Positions 23,551 through 32,948 of a stretch of 64,000 nucleotides of DNA are shown here, piece after piece. Within the stretch, counting starts at the first letter, position 1. Each line of letters begins with the position of its first letter. The notes under the pieces are model-generated. The model was given only the letters and a program-made list of their open reading frames with translations. It did no database searches and was not told the origin of the DNA. The translations under genes and the position numbers were made by a program. Origin of the DNA: an uncultured Bacteroides sp. (GTDB taxonomy: Bacteria; Bacteroidota; Bacteroidia; Cytophagales; Cyclobacteriaceae); assembly GCA_902168185.1 (NCBI GenBank), contig CABHOV010000073.1, forward strand, positions 1 through 64,000, in the 5' to 3' direction.

Positions 23551-26085
23551 ATGATCCATTACTTCATCGGTGACCTCGGTCACCTTTTTGTTATTACTTC
23601 ATTCGTAGCGGCAATCATTACAGCATTCGCTTATTTCAAATCGACTACGGCTCACGATCTGCAGACTAAAAATTTCTGGCTGCTGAATGGCAAGATCAGT
23701 TTTTATGTACATGCTATAGCTGTACTCGGAATCTGTATCGCATTATATACCATTATTGCAAAACATTATTTCGAATATCATTACGCGTATAGCTACTCCG
23801 ATAGAAAACTTCAGACGTACTATCTGATCTCTACTTTTTGGAATGGACAAGAAGGAAGCTTTCTCTTATGGATGTTCTGGCACACGATCATCGGTATCGT
23901 ATTAATTCACACAAATAAGTTTTGGGAAGGCCCAGTCATGACGGTGTTCGCGCTTGTTCAGGCATTTCTCGCTTCGATGATTTTAGGCGTAGTAATTCCG
24001 GGGTTCGATGTTAAAATAGGGAGCTCTCCATTTATACTCTTGCGTGAAGTGATGCATGATGCTCCCATCTTCCAAACGCAACCTGATTTTATTCCCAAGG
24101 ATGGTAATGGATTAAATCCTCTGCTACAAAATTATTGGATGGTGATTCACCCGCCCACGTTGTTTTTAGGTTTCGCACTCACCATTGTTCCATTCGCATT
24201 CTGTATGGCCGGCCTCTGGCTCAAGAAATATAAAGACTGGGTTCGCCCTGCATTGCCATGGGCATTGTTTGGTGGCGCAGTTCTTGGGCTTGGAATTTTG
24301 ATGGGAGGATATTGGGCATACGAAACACTGAATTTCGGAGGTTACTGGAATTGGGATCCTGTCGAGAATGCAGTATATGTTCCATGGCTTGTATTGGTAG
24401 CCGCCATTCACACCATGATCACGTATCGAAATAGTGAAACAGCGCTGAAGGCTTCTGTGATTCTGGTGATAGCTACATTTGTTCTTATACTATATTCAAC
24501 ATTTCTGACCCGGAGTGGTGTGTTGGGAGAGGCGTCCGTCCATTCATTTACAGATTTAGGATTATCAGGACAGCTGCTGGTATATATGTTATTCTTTCTC
24601 ATTGCTGCTGTTTTTTTGTGTATTGTTCGATGGAAAGAAATTCCATCAACGAAAGAGGAGGCATCTATATACTCGCGCGAGTTCTGGATCTTCATTGGAG
24701 CAACAACGCTATGCCTGATGGGATTTCAGGTGATTGCAGGAACCTCTATTCCGGTTGTGAATAAAATAATGGGACTTATAAATGTCGATTCGCGTCTGGC
24801 TCCGCCAGCGGATGCTATAGGTTACTACTCTAAATTTCAAATATGGTTTGCTATAGCCTTGGGTTTGCTTTCTGCTATAGGGCAATTCTTCTGGTGGAAG
24901 AAGATCGATGCAGACAAACTTAAAAAAGAATTGACAGCACCGTTACTGATTACACTTATCGTTTTCGCACTGATTATTACTACAGCTAAAGTTTATAATG
25001 CAGCCTATATTCTGCTGACGCTGGCAGGAGTGTTTACCATTGTTGCCAATGCAAAAATTCTTGGGTCGCTATTTAAATCAAGTCCTGGCTTATCAGGGGG
25101 AGCGATTGCACACATAGGTGTAGGTCTTATGCTTATTGGTGTCATGTTCTCCGCAGGCTACTCAAAAATTGTTTCACTGAATAACACAGGGATGTTGATC
25201 TCGAAAGAATTCAGTGAAGATTTTAATCGTGATAACCTGTTGTTGTTTGTACATGAACCACGCACCATGTGGGGATATGATATTGAATACTTTGGAGAAC
25301 GACTGGAGCCTCGTTACCACTCGGGGTATATCCGGAAGAGTGATGTAAAGGAGACGCTTGATAAAGATAAGGTCGTTGCAGGACAAGACATCGTTGTAAA
25401 CGATCATAGCTATAAAGCCGGTGACACGATTGAAATACGGGGAGAAAATACATTTTTCGAGATAGAGCTTCGTAAGGACGGTAAGAAATATACTCTGTAT
25501 CCACGCGCGCAGATTAACCAGGAGATGGGTGGGCTGTTAGCTTCACCAGATATTTACCGCACCGTTGGTGCGGATCTATATACGCACATTTCTTCGGTGA
25601 TGAATCCATCGGAAGAGCAAGAGTGGAGTAAACTCGAAGAGGTAAACGTGAAGCTATCACAGGAATTTTTCGCGAATGATTACGTCACCATTCTCGAATC
25701 TGTTGATCGTATACTGGAAGTGGAAGGAGTTCCACTCGGGAAGCAAGATGTAGCGGTGAAGGCAAAGATCCGTGTTCAAGGCGAGCATGGTGATTATGTT
25801 GCTGAACCTATTTTTCTGATTAAAGATAAAATGGTAGGACGCATTCCCTATGAGATCAAAGATTTAGGGCTGCGTTTTTCATTGTTGAATATACATCCGG
25901 AGAATGGACAATTCACGGTGGGTATCAATACACGTCAGAAGGATTGGGTTGTGATAAAGGCAATGGAGAAGCCCTATATAAATATACTTTGGATCGGAAC
26001 ATTAGTTGTAATGGTTGGCTTCGGTGTTGCTATGACAAGACGTTTCCGTGAATTCCGAAAAATGAAAGAAAAGGGATTAGAGTAA
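23551..26085 (+). CDS. ccmF: Haem lyase CcmF/CcsA-type cytochrome c biogenesis protein
   Basis: About 844 residues, longer than the ~650-residue proteobacterial CcmF. Many membrane helices; the WWD haem-handling domain reads LNFGGYWNWDPVENAVYVPWL (around residues 264-284). MVIHPPTLFLGFAL and RSGVLGEASVHSF contain conserved His residues, and a C-terminal periplasmic soluble domain precedes the final helix (about 815-833). It attaches haem to CxxCH apocytochromes from CcmE. ATG at 23551 (MIHYFIGDLGH) is preferred over a GTG at 23539. No ccmH/ccmG gene follows. A terminator at 26193 may close the transcript. Confidence 0.94.
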   Translation: MIHYFIGDLGHLFVITSFVAAIITAFAYFKSTTAHDLQTKNFWLLNGKISFYVHAIAVLGICIALYTIIAKHYFEYHYAYSYSDRKLQTYYLISTFWNGQEGSFLLWMFWHTIIGIVLIHTNKFWEGPVMTVFALVQAFLASMILGVVIPGFDVKIGSSPFILLREVMHDAPIFQTQPDFIPKDGNGLNPLLQNYWMVIHPPTLFLGFALTIVPFAFCMAGLWLKKYKDWVRPALPWALFGGAVLGLGILMGGYWAYETLNFGGYWNWDPVENAVYVPWLVLVAAIHTMITYRNSETALKASVILVIATFVLILYSTFLTRSGVLGEASVHSFTDLGLSGQLLVYMLFFLIAAVFLCIVRWKEIPSTKEEASIYSREFWIFIGATTLCLMGFQVIAGTSIPVVNKIMGLINVDSRLAPPADAIGYYSKFQIWFAIALGLLSAIGQFFWWKKIDADKLKKELTAPLLITLIVFALIITTAKVYNAAYILLTLAGVFTIVANAKILGSLFKSSPGLSGGAIAHIGVGLMLIGVMFSAGYSKIVSLNNTGMLISKEFSEDFNRDNLLLFVHEPRTMWGYDIEYFGERLEPRYHSGYIRKSDVKETLDKDKVVAGQDIVVNDHSYKAGDTIEIRGENTFFEIELRKDGKKYTLYPRAQINQEMGGLLASPDIYRTVGADLYTHISSVMNPSEEQEWSKLEEVNVKLSQEFFANDYVTILESVDRILEVEGVPLGKQDVAVKAKIRVQGEHGDYVAEPIFLIKDKMVGRIPYEIKDLGLRFSLLNIHPENGQFTVGINTRQKDWVVIKAMEKPYINILWIGTLVVMVGFGVAMTRRFREFRKMKEKGLE

Positions 26086-26192
26086 TCTATTTCCTTGAGT
26101 CGTGAAGAGTACATTGCTACAAAGCCGACATTCCACTTGCCATATAGGAGTGTTCACAAGGAATAAAAACCGCGTTCGTAAATATTGTTTCG

Positions 26193-26218
26193 AGTACCAG
26201 TTTTTACTGGTACTTTTT
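26193..26218 (+). terminator. Terminator-like hairpin between ccmF and the kinase gene
   Basis: A perfect 9-bp stem (26193-26201 with 26206-26214, AGTACCAGT/ACTGGTACT) with a TTTT loop is followed by T4-5. It lies 108 bases after ccmF and only six bases before a nine-codon ORF that leads into the kinase start, so it could also act as an attenuator. Confidence 0.8.
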
Positions 26219-26223
26219 AATTT

Positions 26224-26253
26224 ATGCAGATCTTCAAAAAATTGAACGCGTGA
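26224..26253 (+). other. Nine-codon upstream ORF overlapping the kinase start
   Basis: ATG CAG ATC TTC AAA AAA TTG AAC GCG TGA encodes MQIFKKLNA. Its TGA overlaps the kinase GTG start at 26250 (GCGTGA), a layout suited to termination-reinitiation coupling. Whether it is translated is unknown. Confidence 0.4.
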
Positions 26254-27581
26254 ATCAATTACGTGAGTATTTCATTGGCGACTACCTGCGCCAAAGTCCG
26301 GACGTATTAAGGCAAGCAACCATACGTCTGGTGTACAACATCGTAATCGTATCATTACTGGCGCTCGCTGTCTTCTTCTCAATTTATGTTGTTAAAGGAT
26401 TTCACTATCAATTAGTGAAGGGGCTGGTGATTATTGGATTGTTCGGGACTTTGCTTTTTTATCTCAAGTATAAGAAGAACGTAACACCCGTTTGTCACTT
26501 ACTGATCCTCATATCCTGGGCCAATAACACGATTAATATTTACCTTTTTAACGACTATAGCTTCTTTATAGCACTGCTTACAGTTTCCAATATAATTTTT
26601 GCATTCCATACACTGGGAAGCCGGTGGGGATTGATATACTCTATACTTCATTTTCTTCCGGTAAGCACGCACTTCATATTGAAAGGTATAGGTGTGAACA
26701 TTCGCTCAACGCCACCACAGCAGATGGCCTTCATAGAAGGACTTATAACACTGGTGTTGATTTTTTTAATCATAGTATACTTGATATACCATTACCACAA
26801 AGCGTACGAACTGGCGCAGAAGTCATTAGAGCAATCTATCGTTGAATTGAAAAGGGCAAGAGAAGTAGCCGATGAAATGACGCGATTAAAAACGAACTTC
26901 CTTTCCAATATGTCACACGAAATCAGGACTCCTATTAATGGAATTCTGGGGATAAGTCAGGTGATTGAAATTGAAACGAAGGATGAGCAGATTAAGAAAT
27001 ATGTAGCGATACAGCAGCTTAGCGGCAGGCGACTTTTAAATACCATTAGCAGTATTCTGGAATTGTCACGACTCGAAGCTGAACAGAGTAATCTGAAATT
27101 GAAAGTTATAGATGTTAATACATTGGTTCACGATGAAATGAAATCACTTGAGCCTCTGGCAAGAAATAAACATCTGAAATTTAGTTTCGCTCCTTCGCTT
27201 CTTCCCTTGATCTGCCTTGCAGATGAAAACCTGATGCGCCAAGTTATTCACAACGTTGTCGTAAATGGTATCAAGTTTACGGATAGGGGAGGCGTTGCAA
27301 TTACAACAGACTTCACCGAGAGCCGGGATTATTTCGTGATTGAAGTGACGGATACTGGTCTCGGTATCTCAGAGGAATTTCTGCCTCGCATATTCAATCC
27401 GTTCGAGCAAGAAAGCACAGGCAGAAGCCGTACCTACGAAGGCACCGGCCTGGGTTTGTCTATCGCCAAAAAATATATTGAACTACTGGGCGGACAGATC
27501 CGTGTTATATCTGAAAAAAGTAAAGGCAGTACATTTCGTATTATTCTTCCCGTTCACAATACAGAGATAAAGAAGATATAA
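26250..27581 (+). CDS. Membrane sensor histidine kinase (orphan)
   Basis: 443 residues. The N-terminal half holds about six hydrophobic helices (residues ~25-190) with little periplasmic mass, then a coiled coil (AYELAQKSLEQSIVELKRAREVADEM-like). The HisKA box is FLSNMSHEIRTPINGILG (His about 224) and the HATPase domain has its N box VIHNVVVNGIKF and G boxes DTGLGISEE and GTGLGLSIAKKYIE. There is no receiver domain and no response-regulator neighbour. The start is GTG at 26250. What it senses cannot be read from the sequence. Confidence 0.93.
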   Translation: MNQLREYFIGDYLRQSPDVLRQATIRLVYNIVIVSLLALAVFFSIYVVKGFHYQLVKGLVIIGLFGTLLFYLKYKKNVTPVCHLLILISWANNTINIYLFNDYSFFIALLTVSNIIFAFHTLGSRWGLIYSILHFLPVSTHFILKGIGVNIRSTPPQQMAFIEGLITLVLIFLIIVYLIYHYHKAYELAQKSLEQSIVELKRAREVADEMTRLKTNFLSNMSHEIRTPINGILGISQVIEIETKDEQIKKYVAIQQLSGRRLLNTISSILELSRLEAEQSNLKLKVIDVNTLVHDEMKSLEPLARNKHLKFSFAPSLLPLICLADENLMRQVIHNVVVNGIKFTDRGGVAITTDFTESRDYFVIEVTDTGLGISEEFLPRIFNPFEQESTGRSRTYEGTGLGLSIAKKYIELLGGQIRVISEKSKGSTFRIILPVHNTEIKKI

Positions 27582-27639
27582 CGGAATGCGCCAACTTTCA
27601 GCGGTTTTTGTAACTTCAAAGCTTTAGAAAAAAATAACT

Positions 27640-28908
27640 GTGTTGTTGAATTCACATCAGCCTTTGGCTGAACGTATGCGCCCCGTGAAGTTGGATGAAC
27701 TGGTAGGACAGGAGCATCTTACAGGGCCCAATGGTGTAATCCGGAAAGCAATTCTATCCGGAAATATTCCCTCTATGATTTTATGGGGACCTCCCGGTGT
27801 TGGTAAAACTACCATTGCCAATATAATCGCGAACGAAGTGAAGAAACCTTTCTATACGTTAAGTGCTGTAAGTGCGGGCGTAAAGGATGTGCGAGAGGTC
27901 ATAGAGAAAGCAAAGCATTCGCCGCGCTCGATTTTATTCATCGATGAAATTCATCGCTTTAACAAAAGTCAGCAGGATGCATTGCTCGGTGCTGTCGAAA
28001 AAGGTACTATCACATTAATCGGTGCCACTACAGAGAACCCTTCCTTTGAAGTGAACTCTGCATTGCTCTCGAGAAGCCAGGTATATACGTTAAGACCGCT
28101 GGGTGAAGATCAGTTACTCACCATGATTCAGCAAGCGCTTACGCGCGATGAAGAACTTAAGAAGCGACACGTTGAAATAAAGGAACATCAGGCATTACTC
28201 AACATCAGTGGAGGCGATGGGCGTAAACTTTTAAATCTGGTAGAACTCATTTGTGAATCTGTGCCGGGTGATGTTGTTGTAACGGATAAGCTGGTGATGG
28301 AACTTGCTCAAAAGCATATCGCTATATATGACAAGAGCGGAGAGCAACATTACGATATCATTTCAGCCTTCATCAAGTCAATCCGCGGAAGCGATCCAAA
28401 CGCAGCGGTATATTACCTGGCCCGTATGATTGAAGGTGGTGAAGATGTGAAATTTATAGCCCGCAGGATGGTGATCCTTGCATCAGAAGATATAGGGAAT
28501 GCAAATCCCACGGCATTGATTATGGCCACCAATGTATTTCAGGCTGTAAATATTATCGGGTATCCTGAAGCTAGAATTATCCTGTCGCAATGTGTAGTAT
28601 ATCTGGCAAGCTCGCCTAAAAGCAATGCCAGCTATATGGCGATAGAGAGCGCATTAAGCGCTGTAAATAATACGGGTGATCTGCCTGTTCCATTGCCAAT
28701 TCGTAATGCTCCTACAAAGCTCATGAAGAATATGGACTATGGAAAGGGATATCGGTATGCCCATAGCTACGAAGGGAATTTTGTAAACATGGAATTCTTG
28801 CCAGATAAAATTAAAGGCACTAAATTCTATGAACCTGGCAATAATGCGCGCGAAGAAGAGTTGAGAAAATACCTTCGGTCGTTATGGAAAGAGAAGTATG
28901 GTTATTGA
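27640..28908 (+). CDS. rarA: Replication-associated recombination protein A (RarA/MgsA)
   Basis: 422 residues, an AAA+ ATPase related to clamp loaders that acts at stalled replication forks. It begins with PLAERMRPVKLDELVGQEHL. Walker A is WGPPGVGKTT (about residues 48-57) and Walker B is ILFIDEIHRFN. Sensor 1 is GATTENPSFEVNSALLSRSQV, which includes the arginine-finger region. The C-terminal domain carries HYDIISAFIKSIRGSDPNAAVYYLARM, the family hallmark. The start is GTG at 27640 (a TTG follows directly). It is a single gene between the kinase and the VWA protein. Confidence 0.96.
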   Translation: MLLNSHQPLAERMRPVKLDELVGQEHLTGPNGVIRKAILSGNIPSMILWGPPGVGKTTIANIIANEVKKPFYTLSAVSAGVKDVREVIEKAKHSPRSILFIDEIHRFNKSQQDALLGAVEKGTITLIGATTENPSFEVNSALLSRSQVYTLRPLGEDQLLTMIQQALTRDEELKKRHVEIKEHQALLNISGGDGRKLLNLVELICESVPGDVVVTDKLVMELAQKHIAIYDKSGEQHYDIISAFIKSIRGSDPNAAVYYLARMIEGGEDVKFIARRMVILASEDIGNANPTALIMATNVFQAVNIIGYPEARIILSQCVVYLASSPKSNASYMAIESALSAVNNTGDLPVPLPIRNAPTKLMKNMDYGKGYRYAHSYEGNFVNMEFLPDKIKGTKFYEPGNNAREEELRKYLRSLWKEKYGY

Positions 28909-28970
28909 TGGTATAGATTGAAAATGATGATCATTCATTTTGTTTTCAGTCATCGGTTAAATTAGAATTC

Positions 28971-31046
28971 ATGCAACAGATAATATTTGAGACGTCTCCT
29001 GCTTACTTGCTGCTTTGCCTCGCGCTGGCAATAGGACTTGCATTTTTTCTATATAGGACAAGTCATCCCTGGAGTAAAACCTGGAACAGAGCTTTATTGG
29101 CCATCCGTGCTGTGTTGCTGTTTGGTTTATTCTTCTTGTTACTCGGACCGATCGTTCGACAGATCAATAATATATTTGAGAAGCCCCTCTTCGTAGTACT
29201 ATATGATAACTCTGCATCGGTAAAGGAAGCTGTGGATTCTATAACCTTGCATAAGGTGGAGGATCAGATCAACACTACACGACAACAGTTGGAAGAAAAA
29301 GGATATGAAGTCGAAGTAAGCAATTTAGCGGGCGAGGAAATTACAGATGTTTCCTATACTGCAACAGTTACAGATCTTAATGGAGCACTTCGTAAAATTG
29401 TAAACCGTTATGAAGGACGAAAGATTGCAGGTGTAACACTTGTGTCTGATGGTATTTACAATGCAGGCGTTACGCCTATATATGCTTCCTATAACTTTCC
29501 GGTATATACGATAGGTGTAGGCGATTCCCTGCAACGAACAGATATAGCGATCAAAAATATCTCCTATAACAAGATCGCTTATCAGGGCAATAAATTTCCG
29601 GTGCGTGTAGAAGTGGCGACACATAATATAGGCAATCAACCCATACGGGTTACATTACTTCAACATGGAAAACAAGTAGAGCAGCAGAGTAAGACATCCA
29701 ACGGTGATCAGCTCTTGGTATTTGATTTTCAGCCCGTGGCAAATGATCAAGGTATTCAGAAGCTTGATGTACAGGTCGAAGTAAAGCCAGGAGAATTTAA
29801 TACAAGGAATAATGCGGCTTCTGTTTTTGTTGAAGTTGTAGAGGGCAAGAAAAAAATATTGATCGTTTCAGCATCACCACATCCTGATATAAAAGCATTG
29901 CGCGAGGTGGTCAATAATTCGAATTATGAATTTCTGTTGCACATTCCGCAGCTCATGGAGCAACCTGCTTCGATGCTCCAGCCGGAGAAAATTGATCTTG
30001 TTGTATTTCATCAGTCTCCTGATATACGTGGCTTAACCCGAAATTTATTTCAGCAATTTTTAAAAAGTAAAACTTCATTGCTGTTGGTCATTGGTCAACA
30101 AACTGATTTGCGATTTCTGGCACAGCAAAGTATACCTGTAAAGTTTGAAGGTATACCACGTGAGTTCGATGAAGTTACTCCGGTAGTCAATCCTGCTTTT
30201 TCAAATTTTAGTTTATCATCCGAGGTAAATACAATGCTCGGTGACTATCCTCCTTTATCCGTTCACTTCGGAAAAATAAATGTAGCACTGAGTGCAACAC
30301 CATTATTATTTCAGCGAATTGGTAATCTGGCCACACAAAAGCCTCTGCTGGCGGTGGATATAAAAGATAATCGGAAGATTGGTGTTTTACTAGGTGAAGG
30401 AATCTGGCGCTGGAGACTAAATGAATTCGATCGCACTGAAAAGACAGCAGCCTTTGATGAGCTGTTCGGGAAGCTTATTCAATTTCTTTCCACAACGGAA
30501 GATAAACGTAAATTCAGAAGTTACCCTGTACAACAAGAATTCTCAGATACCGAGCCGGTAATTTTTGAGAGTCAGGTGTATAATGATATATATGAGCCTG
30601 TATATGGCAATACTATAGAGATAGACCTTACAGATGAAGGTGGAAAGAAGACAAGTTATACTTATGTAACAAGTCCGGGTAACATTCGCTACCAGATTGG
30701 CGGACTAAAGGAAGGTGTGTACAGGTATAAATCACGCACCACTGTGAATCAAAAGAATGAAGAAGTACGCGGTGAATTTGCTGTTGTTAAGCGCGAAATA
30801 GAACTCCAGAATCTTACAGCGGATTTTGACTTGCTGCGGAAGCTTGCATCAAATACAGGAGGTAAATTTTATCATGCTTCACAGATAGATGTGCTTCAGC
30901 GTGACCTGGGTTCCGCGCAAGCGAAAAGTGTTATTCACACAGAAGAATCTTATAAAGCTCTGATAAATCTGAAGTGGGTATTCCTGGTGTTGGTCGTGCT
31001 GATAAGTATTGAATGGTTTTCGCGCAGATATTGGGGAAGTTATTAA
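28971..31046 (+). CDS. VWA-domain membrane protein (BatA-like architecture)
   Basis: 691 residues. Two N-terminal helices (residues ~8-25 and ~38-60) are followed by a von Willebrand A domain with the MIDAS residues DNSAS (about 79-83), the TDLNGAL Thr region, and VSDGIYNAG. An Ig-like region (KFPVRVEVATHNIGNQPI) and a GATase-like segment (KKILIVSASPHPDIKALREVV) come next. A final helix lies near residues 667-682 with a short tail. This order is frequent in Bacteroidota membrane proteins related to the Bat/aerotolerance group. No MoxR or other Bat genes are adjacent. The specific function is unknown. Confidence 0.8.
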   Translation: MQQIIFETSPAYLLLCLALAIGLAFFLYRTSHPWSKTWNRALLAIRAVLLFGLFFLLLGPIVRQINNIFEKPLFVVLYDNSASVKEAVDSITLHKVEDQINTTRQQLEEKGYEVEVSNLAGEEITDVSYTATVTDLNGALRKIVNRYEGRKIAGVTLVSDGIYNAGVTPIYASYNFPVYTIGVGDSLQRTDIAIKNISYNKIAYQGNKFPVRVEVATHNIGNQPIRVTLLQHGKQVEQQSKTSNGDQLLVFDFQPVANDQGIQKLDVQVEVKPGEFNTRNNAASVFVEVVEGKKKILIVSASPHPDIKALREVVNNSNYEFLLHIPQLMEQPASMLQPEKIDLVVFHQSPDIRGLTRNLFQQFLKSKTSLLLVIGQQTDLRFLAQQSIPVKFEGIPREFDEVTPVVNPAFSNFSLSSEVNTMLGDYPPLSVHFGKINVALSATPLLFQRIGNLATQKPLLAVDIKDNRKIGVLLGEGIWRWRLNEFDRTEKTAAFDELFGKLIQFLSTTEDKRKFRSYPVQQEFSDTEPVIFESQVYNDIYEPVYGNTIEIDLTDEGGKKTSYTYVTSPGNIRYQIGGLKEGVYRYKSRTTVNQKNEEVRGEFAVVKREIELQNLTADFDLLRKLASNTGGKFYHASQIDVLQRDLGSAQAKSVIHTEESYKALINLKWVFLVLVVLISIEWFSRRYWGSY

Positions 31047-31137
31047 TGATGTATACACGTGATGGAATCTGCATTTCATGTAACACCGTGACGACCTATA
31101 TTTCTAAATAATTATTTTAGTATACGAAACATTCCTC

Positions 31138-31611
31138 ATGAGCAAGTCAAAGAAAGTCGCATTGGGTATACTTGGATTGCTGGTAATTATACAATTCATT
31201 CGTCCTGAGAAGAATATTTCAGAGCCATTCATTACTGAGAACGACATTTCAAAGAAGTATGCTATCAATGATGATGTGTATCAGATCTTGATTAAGAAAT
31301 GTTACGATTGTCATAGCAACAACACTGCGTATCCCTGGTATAACAACATTCAACCTATAGCATGGTGGATGGCGCATCACGTAAATGAAGGAAAAGATGA
31401 ATTGAATTTCTCTGAGTTCAAGATGTATTCTCAAAAACGTGCTAATCATAAAATTGAAGAAATCTCCGATGCTGTAAATGAGGGTTGGATGCCGCTCGAT
31501 TCTTATTTGTGGATCCATCATGAAGCAAAAATTACAGCAGAAGACCGTTCATTAATCAATGCCTGGATTAAAACGCTTCCCGTCACCCTTGAAGAACATA
31601 CCTCTTTATAG
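31138..31611 (+). CDS. Haem-binding domain protein (c-type, CxxCH)
   Basis: 157 residues. A hydrophobic N-terminal segment (ALGILGLLVIIQFI) acts as signal or anchor. The haem site is KKCYDCHSNNTAYPWYNNIQPIAWWMAHHV (CYDCH near residue 60), matching the small 'haem_bd' family with its WY and HHV features. It is likely periplasmic and, like other CxxCH proteins, would need the Ccm machinery encoded at 21395-26085. A role as redox sensor or electron carrier is inferred, not shown. Confidence 0.9.
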   Translation: MSKSKKVALGILGLLVIIQFIRPEKNISEPFITENDISKKYAINDDVYQILIKKCYDCHSNNTAYPWYNNIQPIAWWMAHHVNEGKDELNFSEFKMYSQKRANHKIEEISDAVNEGWMPLDSYLWIHHEAKITAEDRSLINAWIKTLPVTLEEHTSL

Positions 31612-31748
31612 TTATATTAATTAGGCTTAAGTCTGTAATTTTTAACCGTAGGATTGTTAACTTCATATAAGTTCTGATATAGGATGGCATAATTGTTTAT
31701 GTTGCTCCAGGAACGATCTCTGGGAATTAAACCTATAACTTTATTTGT

Positions 31749-32606
31749 ATGCGCTGGACTGGAAGAAGACAAAGTTCAAATGTTGATGATCAACGCGGCC
31801 GCGGATTTGGCGGTGGGGGTATGTTAACGAAAGGCGGACTGGGAATAGGAGGAATTGTGATCGTGGTAGTGATCAGTCTGATTCTGGGTAAGAATCCTTT
31901 AACATTATTGGAACAAACCGGAGTGACAACCGGTGACAATACAACGGAGCAACAAGTGCAGTTGACTCCGCAGCAGGAAGAACAAAAACAATTTGTCGCC
32001 ACTGTACTCGCAGATACAGAGGATGTGTGGAATAAACTTCTGCCAAATTATGCTGAGCCTACATTAGTATTATTCAGCAACCAGGTGGAGTCGGCGTGTG
32101 GTATGGCAAGTTCTGCATCAGGTCCTTTTTATTGTCCACCGGATGAGAAGGTATATATAGACTTGAGTTTCTATGACGAGCTGCAAAGTCGCTTTCAGGC
32201 TCCTGGAGATTTTGCTCAAGCGTATGTCATCGCGCACGAAGTAGGACATCACGTGCAACATCTGATGGGCATTACTGATAAGATACATGCTATGCAAGGT
32301 CAGATAAGTGAAGAGGAGTATAATAAACTTTCAGTGCGCCTCGAACTACAAGCAGATTTCTTTGCGGGAGTATGGGCGCATCACGCTAATAAAATGCAAA
32401 ATATTTTAGAGCCTGGTGATCTTGACGAAGCACTACAGGCAGCAACTGCTATAGGGGATGACAGGCTTCAGCAACAATCGCAAGGCTATGTTGTTCCAGA
32501 TTCTTTTACGCATGGTACATCTGAACAGCGTGCTCGCTGGTTTAGAAAAGGCTTTGAGACAGGCGATGTAAAACAGGGAGATACATTTAATGCTACGAGT
32601 TTGTAA
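31749..32606 (+). CDS. Neutral zinc metallopeptidase (YpfJ family)
   Basis: 285 residues. The N-terminus MRWTGRRQSSNVDDQRG with a Gly-rich stretch and one helix (IGGIVIVVVISLILG-like) is typical. The rest is extracytoplasmic with the zinc motif AYVIAHEVGHHVQHLMGI (HEVGH about residue 162). ELQADFFAGVWAHH supplies the third ligand Glu, and the C-terminal SDSFTHGTSEQRARWFRKGF-like block is conserved. The length agrees with E. coli YpfJ. Natural substrates of this family are not well known. Confidence 0.94.
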   Translation: MRWTGRRQSSNVDDQRGRGFGGGGMLTKGGLGIGGIVIVVVISLILGKNPLTLLEQTGVTTGDNTTEQQVQLTPQQEEQKQFVATVLADTEDVWNKLLPNYAEPTLVLFSNQVESACGMASSASGPFYCPPDEKVYIDLSFYDELQSRFQAPGDFAQAYVIAHEVGHHVQHLMGITDKIHAMQGQISEEEYNKLSVRLELQADFFAGVWAHHANKMQNILEPGDLDEALQAATAIGDDRLQQQSQGYVVPDSFTHGTSEQRARWFRKGFETGDVKQGDTFNATSL

Positions 32607-32948
32607 TTATCGAATCTTCATTTTTATATCGTTATTTTATAAAGTATCGAAACCTGATTGTTGTTTGTAACCTCTTTTAATTTTGTTCGTTGGTAACTCG
32701 TTTTACGTTATCTGAAAGGAGTATATATACAGTAAAATATGTTAAATTTTTATTAACGTTACTTTAATTCTGCGTGTAGGCCACCGTTGTATTTGATTGT
32801 TTTTGAAAAGCATAACTCTTCTTGTTAAAATTTCATGCTTCTGATTTTTTCTGAAATTAAATTCTGTTAAAGGCGCATTTTATGCCGCTTTCATATTGCC
32901 GAAATACTTTTTATTCGCGCACTAAATTTTTTTAACAAAATAAAAATT
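32607..32948. other. AT-rich intergenic region
   Basis: 342 bases without an ORF of coding character. It is clearly AT-rich relative to its neighbours, contains short T and A runs and GTATATATAC at about 32720, and holds one promoter-like pair at 32658-32685. No hairpin-plus-T-run terminator is convincing. It probably carries the promoter and a long leader for the lipoprotein gene at 32949. Confidence 0.6.
32658..32685 (+). promoter_or_regulatory. Bacteroidota-type promoter (TTG n17 TAATTTTG)
   Basis: A TTG at 32658-32660 lies 17 bases before TAATTTTG at 32678-32685, matching the -33/-7 consensus TTG and TAnnTTTG. The next gene starts at 32949, which would mean a leader of about 260 bases; a nearer, weaker promoter may exist. 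Confidence 0.5.
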
